Shown here: positions 8,881-17,854 of the stretch, piece after piece
How the letters are laid out: every line of letters begins with the position of its first letter
Numbering within the stretch: position 1 is the first letter of the stretch
Origin: Paenibacillus sp. 19GGS1-52
GTDB lineage: Bacteria; Bacillota; Bacilli; Paenibacillales; Paenibacillaceae
Length of the DNA: 64,000 nucleotides
Direction: 5' to 3'
NCBI RefSeq assembly: GCF_022369515.1
Contig: NZ_CP059724.1
Location: 4,526,001-4,590,000, forward strand
Translations under genes and position numbers: made by a program
Notes under the pieces: generated by a model
Told to the model about the DNA's origin: nothing
Seen by the model: only the letters and a program-made list of their open reading frames with translations
Databases searched by the model: none

Positions 8881-10512
8881 CTACGACATTTGATTAAAGC
8901 GAGCGACAACGAACACTGCTGGTGAATTCCAGTAGATTGTGACCTCATTTGTAGAATAGCTCAGCTCGTGATCGGCGAAGCACTGTGCGGCAGGCTTCCC
9001 CTGCAGATGCTCAACCACATATTCGTCATGAAGTCCACGGTCAGGACCCCCTGACACTAAACCGGGTACCGGTTCAGCCACAGTGTCGCCTACCGATGGT
9101 CGATGATGCGGGTGCATAACCGGACGATCACCAAAACCTGTGACATAACTGATATCCAGCACATTACGTCCCAATAAATAGTGCAGGTGATCCTGTGCAC
9201 AGTCTGCAAATCTGGAATCTCCACTACAATGTTCAGCAGCCAGCAGCAGCATGGCATTATTCATCACCAGCATATTGCTGCCCCAGATATAGTCCTCCTC
9301 CTTCAAGGAGATATGGTAACCGTCCTCAAGGCTCACTTGGTATAAACGTTCAGCTTCCGTAAGAAGACCTTCCTTCAGGGAATCGTATAGAACACTGTCA
9401 GTAGGTTTTTCGCCATTTAGCAGATAGGCAAGCGTACCATATCCACCCATATCCGCCCATCCTAGACTGTATTTTGGAAAAGAGAGCTGGGCCAGCTTCT
9501 GAAACACCTGATGATACGTTTCTTCACCTGTAGTCCGATATAACTCGGCAGCGGCCCAGTAACGTTCATCGTCATCCACTTCATCGCCGTATTCGCCAGT
9601 AGTGATTTCTGGCGGATTTGTAAAGCCTATCTCTGCTGGATGCTGCACGAGCCATTCCCAGGCTGCAAGTGCAGCTTTCAGACATTTTGCCGCGTAAGCT
9701 GCGTCCAATGGTGCATAAATCCGCGCCGATAGGGCCATCACTCCGGCAAAGTCCCCTGTAGCCGCAGCAGACACTGGTGAGAAATACAAGTCCGAAGTAT
9801 CATCCTCAGGCATAACATCCAGCCCTGGGAAATTCAACGTTGTCAGCTTATGATATATCCCTCCAGTATCCGAATCCTGCATTTTGAATAGCCAATCCAG
9901 CTCGACCTTGCATTCCAGCAGTACATCCGGTACTATTCCATCACTTCCAGGGAGCGTAAAAGCGTTTGCAAAAGCGGACGGATATAGCTCATACGCTAGT
10001 AATAGATCAGCGAGAGCCTTGGCTCCAGGACCCGCATATTTTCCATAATCACCCGCATCATGCCAGCCCCCACTGCTATCTAGTCTCAGCTCGGAATGTC
10101 CGTGTACAATGCCTTCGGCAGTGTGGCATGCCTTGTGCTTCCACGGTCCAGCGTAGTCTTCAGTCAATTCCACACCGCAGCGGTAATAATAAAAGGCTTT
10201 TAACAAACCTTGCTGCAGCTCATGATACGGCTTATCTGTAATAGGAAAGGAAGCCGAAACAGCGCCATCATTTTGCTCAATCCGGTAGTGTCCGGCTGCT
10301 CTAACCTCAGAGAAATCTCCGGTATGTACGGAGACCCCACTGGCTTTATCCCATTTAGCTACACCCGTCTTGCCTGTAAAAACCACAGTGCCACTATTCT
10401 CCTCAAGCACCTGAAAATCATGTCCAGTTCCCGTAAATACAGCAATCTTCTTTCCACTCAGCGGGTAGCCCATTTGATTCACAGTAATCTTACGGAATTC
10501 ATGCTCGTCCAT
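8881..10512 (-). CDS. Glycoside hydrolase family 9 enzyme, cytoplasmic
   Basis: A 543-residue GH9 protein. It has an N-terminal Ig-like CelD_N domain (about 1-90, ITVNQMGYP... KIAVFTG), then an (alpha/alpha)6 barrel. Catalytic landmarks are DAGDYGKY (nucleophile/base aspartates), HHRPS (substrate-binding His/Arg) and NEVTIYWNSPAVF (acid Glu). No signal peptide is present, unlike the secreted GH9 cellulases, so it probably acts on imported oligosaccharides such as cello- or chito-oligomers. The ATG at 10512 has AAGGAG seven bases upstream, while the TTG at 10518 is too close. A terminator follows, so it is probably monocistronic. Confidence 0.88.
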   Translation of the reverse strand: MDEHEFRKITVNQMGYPLSGKKIAVFTGTGHDFQVLEENSGTVVFTGKTGVAKWDKASGVSVHTGDFSEVRAAGHYRIEQNDGAVSASFPITDKPYHELQQGLLKAFYYYRCGVELTEDYAGPWKHKACHTAEGIVHGHSELRLDSSGGWHDAGDYGKYAGPGAKALADLLLAYELYPSAFANAFTLPGSDGIVPDVLLECKVELDWLFKMQDSDTGGIYHKLTTLNFPGLDVMPEDDTSDLYFSPVSAAATGDFAGVMALSARIYAPLDAAYAAKCLKAALAAWEWLVQHPAEIGFTNPPEITTGEYGDEVDDDERYWAAAELYRTTGEETYHQVFQKLAQLSFPKYSLGWADMGGYGTLAYLLNGEKPTDSVLYDSLKEGLLTEAERLYQVSLEDGYHISLKEEDYIWGSNMLVMNNAMLLLAAEHCSGDSRFADCAQDHLHYLLGRNVLDISYVTGFGDRPVMHPHHRPSVGDTVAEPVPGLVSGGPDRGLHDEYVVEHLQGKPAAQCFADHELSYSTNEVTIYWNSPAVFVVARFNQMS

Positions 10513-10548
10513 CTGCAATCTCCTTATGGATCAATTTAATTTAAATAT

Positions 10549-11292
10549 CTACTCAGATAATAGCTTAATAAAGTTAGCCGGGAGTGTAAACTGCTGATTG
10601 TTAATCATAATCCGCCGGAGCTCATCGTCCGTATCATCCTCATCCTGAGCGTCCTTAATTTCTTTGATCTCACGATGTAGACGCTCCATTTGCAGATCAA
10701 GTGCATAAGCCGAATCCGCCGCATGCTTCAATTCACGTGTCATACTTTCGGGTACCGACTGCTGATATTTATAAAAGATCTTATGCTCCAGACTTGCCCA
10801 GAAATCCATGGCAATCGTTCGGATCTGCACTTCCACACACACCAACTCCTGACAATCCGACATAAAGACCGGCACTTCCACCAGCAAGTGCAGACTCTGA
10901 TAGCCGTTAGGTTTCGGGTTCTTAATATAATCCTTCACTGCGAGAATCTTCAGATCGTCCTGCTTCTGGAGCATTTCACTAACCTGGTAAATATCCGAGA
11001 TAAAAGAGCATGTGATCCGCAGACCCGCAATATCTTTTATACTATCTTTGACAGCAGTCAAGGAGAACTCATGATTTTTACGTATCATTTTATTCATAAT
11101 GCTCTCTAGGGACTTAATCCGTGATTTTGTATGCTCAATGGGGCTGTAGTCATGCAGTGACTGAAATTCCTGCTTCAATATTTCAATTTTAGTCTCCATC
11201 TCATCCAAAGCAAATTTATATATCAGCATGAAACGGGTAATATCATATTTCATTTTTTTGAATTTTTCGATTTGACTGCTTTCATTACTCAT
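10549..11292 (-). CDS. Small alarmone synthetase ((p)ppGpp synthetase, RelA/SpoT domain only)
   Basis: A 247-residue protein with only the RelA/SpoT synthetase domain, as in Bacillus YjbM/YwaC. It makes (p)ppGpp from ATP and GDP or GTP. Visible motifs are IKDIAGLRITCSF, KDYIKNPKPNGYQSLH (G-loop and substrate site) and VEVQIRTIAMDFWASLEH (catalytic region). There is no HD hydrolase, TGS or ACT domain. An acidic C-terminal tail (KDAQDEDDTDDE) is slightly longer than usual. The start has GAGGAG eight bases upstream. Whether it is the RelP or RelQ type is not decidable here. Confidence 0.9.
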   Translation of the reverse strand: MSNESSQIEKFKKMKYDITRFMLIYKFALDEMETKIEILKQEFQSLHDYSPIEHTKSRIKSLESIMNKMIRKNHEFSLTAVKDSIKDIAGLRITCSFISDIYQVSEMLQKQDDLKILAVKDYIKNPKPNGYQSLHLLVEVPVFMSDCQELVCVEVQIRTIAMDFWASLEHKIFYKYQQSVPESMTRELKHAADSAYALDLQMERLHREIKEIKDAQDEDDTDDELRRIMINNQQFTLPANFIKLLSE

Positions 11293-11386
11293 GGTAAATT
11301 CTCCTCTTCAGCTTTCCTTAGCTCTGTTAAGCATAGACAATCTACTGATAGAATTCAAATTCTTACACGAACTGGAAACGTTAAAA

Positions 11387-11426
11387 GGCTATCACTTATG
11401 ATCTACATAGACCTTAAGTGATAGCC
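11387..11426 (-). terminator. Intrinsic terminator after the HD-GYP gene
   Basis: A perfect 12-bp stem (11387-11398 with 11415-11426) is followed on the minus strand by TTTTAACG. It lies 32 nt after the HD-GYP stop and separates that gene from the alarmone synthetase. Confidence 0.8.
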
Positions 11427-11457
11427 TTACCATTGATTAATGGAACATTATTTCACC

Positions 11458-12492
11458 TTAAATAAATACCTCTTCAACAGATAAATTGCGTTCCTTAGAC
11501 AAATCCCTGAACTTCTCATCCACCTTAACCAGTGGTTTGAACATATCTAACGGATTATTCATAATAATTGTCCCCAACTCGCCATTGCTAAGCTGCACAT
11601 TCTTGCCCACAAAGTTAGGCAGTAAGTGTGCGGTAAGTGCTTGGACCGCATTTCCGTTCAGCTTACCAAAACCAAGCTCATGTACTTTGCGGAGTACGGC
11701 AACAAGACCTTGCTTAGGTTGATTGGCTCTTGCAGTTGTCATGCCCATATATACATTAGCGACCGCTACAATCTGGGTGTAGGGATGGATCTCACTTTTG
11801 TGAAGCATCTTAGGATAACCAGTGCCATCTTCGAACTCATGATGCTGCAGTGCAACCAATGCTGATGTTTCATCACTCATCGATTTACGGATGATATCAT
11901 AGCCGTATTCAGTGTGACGTTTCATTTCTTCCGCTTCATCTGCAGTTAAAGCACCCAACTTATTCAATATTGATGGAGAGATTTGGCTTTTGCCAATATC
12001 GTGTAAGTAACCTGCTCTGCTAATCTCGAACCGTTCTGCCTTGGAGTGGCCCAGCCAGGTTGCGATGTAATACGATAAGAGCCCGACCTGAAGGGAGTGG
12101 TTATAGGTATCAATATCATCCCGCTCAAACAAGAGCAAGAGAGAAACAACATCTTTGTGCTCATCCAGACTTACAAGCATCGATTGTAATGAATCATCAA
12201 CAATAGCTTGAGTGAAGCTGCCTTTAGTCAGTGCTTCCAAAAAAATGGACTCATAGTTCTCAATTGCATAGTCAAAAGTATCTTTTAAATCCTGGCTTAG
12301 CTTTGTATTCTCATCCAGTTGCGGCATGCTTCGCGGTTCGATATCGACATAATCAATTTTATGGCGAATTAGAATAGTAATTTCTTCAGCTTGGACAACA
12401 GTCTTCTGGGGGAGCACATGCAGGCCAACACTATTGAAAGTGTCTGTTGTAAGGCAATCGCCGTGTTTGAGATCTGTGACATGAACTTTCAA
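11458..12492 (-). CDS. HD-GYP domain c-di-GMP phosphodiesterase
   Basis: A 344-residue cytoplasmic protein. An N-terminal domain of about 120 residues precedes an HD-GYP domain. The metal and active-site signatures are GYLHDIGKSQIS (HD...GK) and ALQHHEFEDGTGYP (HHE...DGxGYP). The family hydrolyses cyclic di-GMP. No receiver or membrane sensor is attached, so the input signal is unknown. Translation most likely starts at TTG (12492), with AAGGGGT nine to ten bases upstream. It may pair functionally with a c-di-GMP synthase such as the sensor gene at 1-624 if that proves to be a GGDEF protein. Confidence 0.9.
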   Translation of the reverse strand: MKVHVTDLKHGDCLTTDTFNSVGLHVLPQKTVVQAEEITILIRHKIDYVDIEPRSMPQLDENTKLSQDLKDTFDYAIENYESIFLEALTKGSFTQAIVDDSLQSMLVSLDEHKDVVSLLLLFERDDIDTYNHSLQVGLLSYYIATWLGHSKAERFEISRAGYLHDIGKSQISPSILNKLGALTADEAEEMKRHTEYGYDIIRKSMSDETSALVALQHHEFEDGTGYPKMLHKSEIHPYTQIVAVANVYMGMTTARANQPKQGLVAVLRKVHELGFGKLNGNAVQALTAHLLPNFVGKNVQLSNGELGTIIMNNPLDMFKPLVKVDEKFRDLSKERNLSVEEVFI

Positions 12493-12647
12493 GAATTAGC
12501 ACCCCTTTATATGTATAGGAATATTTTCCTTATGCGTTTATTAATCATAGTGAATACCAGTCAAAGTAACAATATGGTTAAAGTCACGTTAACACACCCG
12601 ACTAGTTCAAATGAATCGCTACTTAAGCCCCCCTAGTAGATAAGACG

Positions 12648-13121
12648 CTACAGCCATTTCATGAATTTTTTATAAATGATTCTGATCCCGTTTGCTTCGG
12701 CCCAGGTATTTAATTGCTTCATCGCCTTATCCTTATCTTCAATAAATCGAAAACATAGATAATCTGGAACAATTCTTTTGCCCTTGGGCTTGATCCCGAT
12801 CATTGGAAATAAATAACCATATATCATGATCGAATCTATATCTTTAGCGACAATCCACTTTTTATGGATGAATAGATTATCTGTACCCCACTTTATTTCG
12901 GTAGCTTCTTGGAGTACTCTATATATAATAAACAGCAATACCACAGAGCAACCACTTAGCCAAAAGATAAGAAAGAAATACGCGATTTCATGATTGTGAT
13001 TGTGATCATTATTCAACATAATTAATTGTTGTATTCCTAATGAAAGAATTACAATCATCGAAATGATCTGTTGTATGGACAATGGATTTTTGATTGTGGA
13101 GGAGTTAGATTCGTTCAGCAT
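12648..13121 (-). CDS. Membrane protein of unknown function with two TM segments
   Basis: A 157-residue protein from MLNESNSSTIKN. Two hydrophobic helices (about residues 18-36 and 47-72) are separated by a His/Asn-rich loop (NNDHNHNHE). They are followed by a cytosolic PH-like part (IKWGTDNLFIHKKWIVAKDID). I do not recognise a named family. The ATG at 13121 has AAAGG nine bases upstream; the upstream in-frame ATG at 13160 does not. It is divergent from the Dabb gene, and the two share the 72-nt region 13122-13193. Confidence 0.6.
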   Translation of the reverse strand: MLNESNSSTIKNPLSIQQIISMIVILSLGIQQLIMLNNDHNHNHEIAYFFLIFWLSGCSVVLLFIIYRVLQEATEIKWGTDNLFIHKKWIVAKDIDSIMIYGYLFPMIGIKPKGKRIVPDYLCFRFIEDKDKAMKQLNTWAEANGIRIIYKKFMKWL

Positions 13122-13193
13122 AGTTATTATCCTTTCATGATATGTGCTAGCAGGAATCATTTATTGATGAGAATAACAGAGGGGGATTATCAA

Positions 13194-13499
13194 ATGTACG
13201 AACATATTGTTGCTTTTCAGTTTAATGCGAATTATCAACCACAGGAGGAACGTCGGCTGGTAGAGACTCTCTTGGCTCTTAAGGACCAAGTGCCAGGCAT
13301 TGTCGAGTTGACCGCCGGTGTGAACACAACGGAAGAAACGGATAATATACATGGCTATACGCTGGGGCTCCGGGTGACCTTTGAAGATCAAGAAGCCCTG
13401 CGTTTATATGGACCACACCCGGCGCACCAGGCTTTTGTAAAGCTGCTCGAGGGAATTATTGAGAATGTGATTGTTATTGACTATCCTATTCAGAAGTAA
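13194..13499 (+). CDS. Dabb (stress-responsive A/B barrel) domain protein
   Basis: A 101-residue single-domain protein with the dimeric alpha-beta barrel pattern: N-terminal YEHIVAFQF, a central VNTTEETDNIHGYTLGLRVTF and GPHPAHQAFVKLL. Dabb proteins are ferredoxin-like dimers. Some are stress induced and a few are cyclases or monooxygenases; no catalytic residues can be assigned here. AGAGGGGG precedes the ATG at 13194, and an upstream in-frame start at 13071 would overlap the divergent gene. It converges with the signal peptidase gene. Confidence 0.8.
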   Translation: MYEHIVAFQFNANYQPQEERRLVETLLALKDQVPGIVELTAGVNTTEETDNIHGYTLGLRVTFEDQEALRLYGPHPAHQAFVKLLEGIIENVIVIDYPIQK

Positions 13500-13505
13500 T
13501 TGCCA

Positions 13506-14003
13506 CTAAAAGGGATTGCTGAATTCCAGGACCACTTTTCCAATCAGCTTATCCTTATCTACAAAAGGTGTATCCCATAGATGAGCATCGTAGCTTATAT
13601 TCCGGTTATCACCGAGAAAAAAGTAGTGATCTGCCGGAACAGTGATAGGCCCGAAGGTATAGTTCATTTTTTCCTGAAGATACGGCTCGTCGATGACTTC
13701 GTCATTTCTGTATAGGTTTCCGTCTTTAATCTCTATGGTATCGCCGGGGAGTCCAATCAGTCTCTTCACATATCTCTTATTCTCATCACCGGCTACCGGC
13801 GGATTAAATACGACTATATCTCCATGTTCAAGTGTAGTCATCCACAGCATCTTTTCTACAATTAGCCGGTCGTTAATCTGGATTGTTGGAATCATGGAGC
13901 CTGTAGGTACTTTCATGGCTTCGGCGACATAGGTTCTAACAAACAGGGAGATGACTAACGCAATCACAATACTGGGGACCCACTGCTTTGCATATTTTAA
14001 CAT
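13506..14003 (-). CDS. sipS: Type I signal peptidase
   Basis: A 165-residue membrane protease that removes signal peptides from Sec and Tat substrates. One N-terminal membrane helix is followed by the catalytic serine in VPTGSMIPT (Ser36) and the general-base lysine in KRYVKRLIGLPGD (about Lys80). The C-terminal GDNRNISYDAHLWDTPFV box is also present. Its size is typical of Gram-positive P-type enzymes. Bacilli carry several paralogues, so the symbol denotes family only. GAGGT precedes the ATG. Confidence 0.92.
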   Translation of the reverse strand: MLKYAKQWVPSIVIALVISLFVRTYVAEAMKVPTGSMIPTIQINDRLIVEKMLWMTTLEHGDIVVFNPPVAGDENKRYVKRLIGLPGDTIEIKDGNLYRNDEVIDEPYLQEKMNYTFGPITVPADHYFFLGDNRNISYDAHLWDTPFVDKDKLIGKVVLEFSNPF

Positions 14004-14050
14004 TTGGGCTTACCTCACTTTTCTATAAAATGGCTTCTAACATCATGACT

Positions 14051-14458
14051 TCAGTTCTCAAAGCGCTCAATAATCCGGTTCATTTCCCCATCCACATCCA
14101 TTGTTGTATCCTTCGGAATATGTATGACGAGAAACCCGCCAAAAATCTGCTCCCACTTGCCTTCTATTTCCGCTATACGTTGCTTAAAAACCGCTATCTC
14201 TGTTGAGTTGACCGTCTCTTTGCTAAGCAGCCAGGCGTATCTATCTAGATTTGATTTCTCTACCGTCTCAACATAGTAATAGATACCCTGATCTTCTTTA
14301 ACTCGGATAATATCACCTAAGGTCACACCTGGATTAAATATGGGAGTTTCCTCCACTCTATAGGTGTCCTTTTCCAAGAATGTAACATCTAGAACCTCAA
14401 TCTCACGACCGAGTTCGTTGAAGCATATATGCAATCCTATAGGTTCAGGCATAGGCAC
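14051..14458 (-). CDS. DUF4265-like protein
   Basis: A 135-residue soluble protein. The block YRVEETPIFNPGVTLGDIIR followed by YYYVETVEKS resembles the DUF4265 family (small proteins with a beta-rich core, unknown function). It lies 46 nt after the SDR gene on the same strand, so it could be the last gene of the ketoacyl-synthase operon. Its link to that pathway is unproven. Confidence 0.6.
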   Translation of the reverse strand: MPMPEPIGLHICFNELGREIEVLDVTFLEKDTYRVEETPIFNPGVTLGDIIRVKEDQGIYYYVETVEKSNLDRYAWLLSKETVNSTEIAVFKQRIAEIEGKWEQIFGGFLVIHIPKDTTMDVDGEMNRIIERFEN

Positions 14459-14504
14459 ACCTCAATTCATCACATGAAATTTAGCAAACCAGCAACTCCA
14501 AGCT

Positions 14505-15362
14505 TTAGGTTAGTCCTTTGGCGATCAAACGCTCCAACCATTTCCAGGGCAATAATGTTTTGCCTAGAATCAAGAGGCGAGAGCCCTTACCAATGGGATA
14601 ACGCAGCCGTGGCGCTCTCATACTAGTAATTCGACCAATCAGATCAGCTACCTGCTGGGGATCTGGCGCAGTTTCGGCAGCATGGCGAGAATATTTCAGC
14701 ACTGCAGCCAAATGCTCTGCATAAGGAGATTCCTCGCTAGTACTAATATGGTCGATTCCCTTGCCCCAAATGGGTGTGCGGTATGAACCAGGCTCAATTA
14801 ATACTACCTTTATCCCAAAAGGCGACAGCTCGTGACGCAGGCTTTCGCTAAAGCCTTCAACTGCAAATTTGGAAGCCGCATAAGGTGCAAAACCGGGGAA
14901 TCCGGATAAGCCACTCACACTGCCCACATTAATAATAATGCCACTTCCCTGCTTTCGCATCGCAGGCAGAACCGCCTTAGTCACTGCCACCAACCCAAAA
15001 AAGTTAGTATCCAACTGCTGGCGCCAATCCTCCATGGATACCTCTTCCACAAAACCACCAACGGCAAAGCCCGCATTATTAACCAAAACGTCGATTCTTC
15101 CAAAAGTGTCGTGGATCGCAGCTACCGCTGCCTCAATCGAAGCACCTACGGTCACGTCTAGAGTCATCACATGAATTCGATCGAGAACTCCGGCCTCTGC
15201 GGCTTGCCGCTCCAGTTCAGCTTTGCGGCTTAAATCACGCATAGTAGCGACAACAATAAAACCTTTTCCTGCCAGCGTGACCGCAGTCAGCAGACCAAAC
15301 CCGCTGGATGTTCCTGTAATCAGGGCAATCGAGTCCTGTTCAATAGCTTGGTGAGAATCCAT
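14505..15362 (-). CDS. Short-chain dehydrogenase (classical SDR), end of the KAS III operon
   Basis: A 285-residue classical SDR. It has a TGTSSGFG nucleotide-binding motif, NNAGFAVGG, catalytic Ser (NVGSVSG) and YAASK, and a C-terminal hydrophobic, basic tail (LLILGKTLLPWKWLERLIAK) that suggests membrane association, as in retinol-dehydrogenase-like SDRs. The ATG at 15362 follows GAGG at about 11 nt; a TTG at 15383 is the alternative. It starts 39 nt after the GNAT-like gene, so it probably belongs to the same transcript. A plausible role is reduction or oxidation of a lipid-like intermediate. Confidence 0.82.
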   Translation of the reverse strand: MDSHQAIEQDSIALITGTSSGFGLLTAVTLAGKGFIVVATMRDLSRKAELERQAAEAGVLDRIHVMTLDVTVGASIEAAVAAIHDTFGRIDVLVNNAGFAVGGFVEEVSMEDWRQQLDTNFFGLVAVTKAVLPAMRKQGSGIIINVGSVSGLSGFPGFAPYAASKFAVEGFSESLRHELSPFGIKVVLIEPGSYRTPIWGKGIDHISTSEESPYAEHLAAVLKYSRHAAETAPDPQQVADLIGRITSMRAPRLRYPIGKGSRLLILGKTLLPWKWLERLIAKGLT

Positions 15363-15401
15363 ATTTATCACTTCCTCTACCAATATTTGTAGTAACGATA
15401 G

Positions 15402-16544
15402 TTACAATTTCAGCTTTTGAATGATAGGAATTCCAATCCGATTCAGCACTTTCTCCAGTACGGACCAAGAAAAGCGTGTGCGCAAGGGCAAATATCTGTC
15501 ATAGACAGCAGAAACCTCAATGGCTGCCACTGCCCCTCTGTTCCGTTTGAATTGTCCAACACCAGAGCTCTCGTGCAGGATATGTCCGTTCTGCTCAGCA
15601 AGACCTATTAATACTGCCGATAACATTCGGTATAGTCCCGTCGACTGCGGTAGTGTTGTATCGTAGCCAAACAGTGGTGCTGTCATCAAGCCTGCACGGC
15701 AAAAGAAGCCCATGGCAGCATCCAGCCTGCCGTCTTTGCGCAACCCATACAAGGTTAAGGTCCCAGTATCCAGCGCGAGCTTGATAAACGCCTCCGTAAA
15801 CATAGGGTTATGTTTAGAATACTTATGTATGTATAACAGCTCATACAAATCCACAATACGAGAAATATCTTCTGCACCGATTTCTCCTGGTCCAACAATC
15901 TGGTACCCCTGCTTGTCCAGTAAGGCCCGGTCACGTTTGAGTAGCCACTTGGCTTTGGAAGGAGACGGTTGCTGTAATAAGTATATTTGACGGCTCGGCA
16001 CAAGCTTGCAGCCATACGAACTTAAGGCTGTCACGGCCGCACCGCTCGTCTCCCTATTAAGCGAGCGAAAGAGAAGGGCGTAGCCTGGAAATCGCTGGCG
16101 CAGGAAATCCAGGATGGCTATCAGTTGTTCTGCACTCACGTCAGGATAGAGGTTGGTGGACAACAACCAATTGTTGACCTGTACGACACGGTTAAAGTGG
16201 GCGCCGCGCAATAGAAAACCAATACCGCTTAGCAGGGCAGTCAGCCCTTTCTCCAACAATCGGTTGTTAAGCAAGCTCAATTCTTCCCGGGCATAGCTAA
16301 CATAATGGGTATACGGGGAGCACACATACGTATTCTCATATTCCTGCTCATTTATGGTAATGGGGATGGGAATCCCATCCACCGTCACTACTTCTATTCT
16401 TGTACGCACATTGCGGATGAAATGTTCTGCTCGATGCTCCAGTAGCGGCAGAATATATTTACAAGCATATTGACCGTACTCCGTATCCGGCCATTCCAGT
16501 GTTCCAATATTACTCTGATCATATAGAATGACTTTTGCGCTCAC
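15402..16544 (-). CDS. GNAT-like acyltransferase of unknown specificity in the KAS III operon
   Basis: About 380 residues with no signal peptide. The C-terminal half (DISRIVDLYELLYIHKYSKHNP ... FIKLALDTGTLTLYGLRKDGRLDAAMGFFCRAG) looks like a FemAB/GNAT-type fold. The N-terminal half is a second, less clear domain. The most probable start is the GTG at 16544: AGGAG lies nine bases upstream, and GTGA makes a 4-nt overlap with the stop of the preceding gene, as at other junctions of this operon. It may transfer an acyl group in the pathway. The fold assignment is by pattern only. Confidence 0.65.
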   Translation of the reverse strand: MSAKVILYDQSNIGTLEWPDTEYGQYACKYILPLLEHRAEHFIRNVRTRIEVVTVDGIPIPITINEQEYENTYVCSPYTHYVSYAREELSLLNNRLLEKGLTALLSGIGFLLRGAHFNRVVQVNNWLLSTNLYPDVSAEQLIAILDFLRQRFPGYALLFRSLNRETSGAAVTALSSYGCKLVPSRQIYLLQQPSPSKAKWLLKRDRALLDKQGYQIVGPGEIGAEDISRIVDLYELLYIHKYSKHNPMFTEAFIKLALDTGTLTLYGLRKDGRLDAAMGFFCRAGLMTAPLFGYDTTLPQSTGLYRMLSAVLIGLAEQNGHILHESSGVGQFKRNRGAVAAIEVSAVYDRYLPLRTRFSWSVLEKVLNRIGIPIIQKLKL

Positions 16545-17854
16545 AGCTTCCATCTCCTCTCCACCCGCCGCAGCTTCTGCCGACCGGGAACAAATTCATA
16601 AGGTGTGAACACGAACTGTGGAACAATGCAGCCTAAACGGGAACAGAGCCGGGTCAGCTCAGTGCTGACTAAGGCTTCAGTGTCTTCACGGCAACCCGCA
16701 AGCTTAGCCAGCGATATTTCCATTTCCAGCGGGCTATGCTGAATCACCCGATAATGCGCAATACTCGGCGAAGCCGCGAGCACCGCCCGGGTCACGAAAT
16801 CGGGAAACAGCGTAATCTGCTCGCCACTTTCGGCATGGGGCAAATAAAGAATATCATCACAGCGGCCTTCAATCCGCTCAATAGCTGTAAAATGAGAGCC
16901 GCAACTGCAAGGTGTCGCTGCTTCCGTCAAGATATCATTCAGGCGATAGCGGATAATCGGCTGTGCCATTCTGGAAAAGTCGGTCACAATAGGTACAAAA
17001 CGGCGTGTCTTTGTGTCCAAATATTCTTTTTCGATATGTACAATATCCTCGTTCAAATGCAGGGTACCCAGCTTACAGGTAGCTCCCAGAAAGCCCTCCG
17101 TACATTGATAGGCCTGATGCACCCGTTGTCCAAAAACCTGTTCAATAACCATCTGATCCAGTGGGTCGAGAACTTCAGCTACGGAGATGATTCGGTGCGG
17201 CTGCACGGTCAGTCTTCCTGCCTGGTGCTCATCCGCCAACATCCGAAGCATAGAGGCAGGGGCAATCCAGATCTGCGGATCGTATTCTTGCAGACGTTGT
17301 ACAAGCTGCGGAATCGGCTCCATTAGATCAAAATATTGAAACTGCAGACGGCCGCGTCTCACTGATTCATATAAATTACTGTTCGCACGCAGAAAAAAAG
17401 CGATCTTAGCCCGTTTCCACAGTCCACCAGGCAGCAGCTTGCCCAGCACCGTTCCCGTCCAAGCGGACTGCTCCGCTTCACTGACCAGAAAGAGGCCACG
17501 GTTGCCCGATGTCCCTGAAGATAGGCCAACCGTAATTCCATGAATAGTGGGCTTGAATATACGACTGTTTTCGGCTTCATAGGCGGCTGCAAAAGCTTGG
17601 CTTTTCGTGATTCCAACCGTATTCAGAGTATCAAAATGATCCATCATCATCGCTTTGTCAATAATGGGGAACTGACGCCACTCCGCAGTGGAAATACCTG
17701 ACCATAGCTCACGGTAGAACGTTGAGTGCTTGCGAATTCTATCTATGTGGCGCATGATGCGCCGCTCCTGCCATTGCTGAAGCGCAGCTCGATTCTTCCA
17801 GCTTCGCGCTCCTCGGGCAAGCAAATAATAATAGAGTGTCATTGGGCCACCCAT
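16541..17854 (-). CDS. PaaK/F390-synthetase-like adenylate-forming enzyme
   Basis: A 437-residue protein of the phenylacetate-CoA ligase/coenzyme F390 synthetase-related group. It has the ATP-binding loop GLSSGTSGNRG, a substrate-pocket stretch (YQCTEGFLGATC), a hinge region with RIEGRCDDIL, and a CSCG motif. Such enzymes activate a carboxylate (or modify F420 in methanogens) through an acyl-AMP. Firmicutes lack F420, so carboxylate activation is more likely. The ATG at 17854 shares one base with the upstream stop (TAATG) and has GGAGGGG five bases upstream. Confidence 0.82.
   Translation of the reverse strand: MGGPMTLYYYLLARGARSWKNRAALQQWQERRIMRHIDRIRKHSTFYRELWSGISTAEWRQFPIIDKAMMMDHFDTLNTVGITKSQAFAAAYEAENSRIFKPTIHGITVGLSSGTSGNRGLFLVSEAEQSAWTGTVLGKLLPGGLWKRAKIAFFLRANSNLYESVRRGRLQFQYFDLMEPIPQLVQRLQEYDPQIWIAPASMLRMLADEHQAGRLTVQPHRIISVAEVLDPLDQMVIEQVFGQRVHQAYQCTEGFLGATCKLGTLHLNEDIVHIEKEYLDTKTRRFVPIVTDFSRMAQPIIRYRLNDILTEAATPCSCGSHFTAIERIEGRCDDILYLPHAESGEQITLFPDFVTRAVLAASPSIAHYRVIQHSPLEMEISLAKLAGCREDTEALVSTELTRLCSRLGCIVPQFVFTPYEFVPGRQKLRRVERRWKL

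Noticed and set aside
16736..17326. 196-codon plus-strand frame within the adenylating enzyme gene
   Set aside because: Shadow of the minus-strand gene, with no family resemblance and no start signal.
16541..17854. Genuine coenzyme F390 synthetase
   Set aside because: No F420 genes are present and the host looks like a Firmicute. The sequence is only related to that group, so carboxylate activation is preferred.
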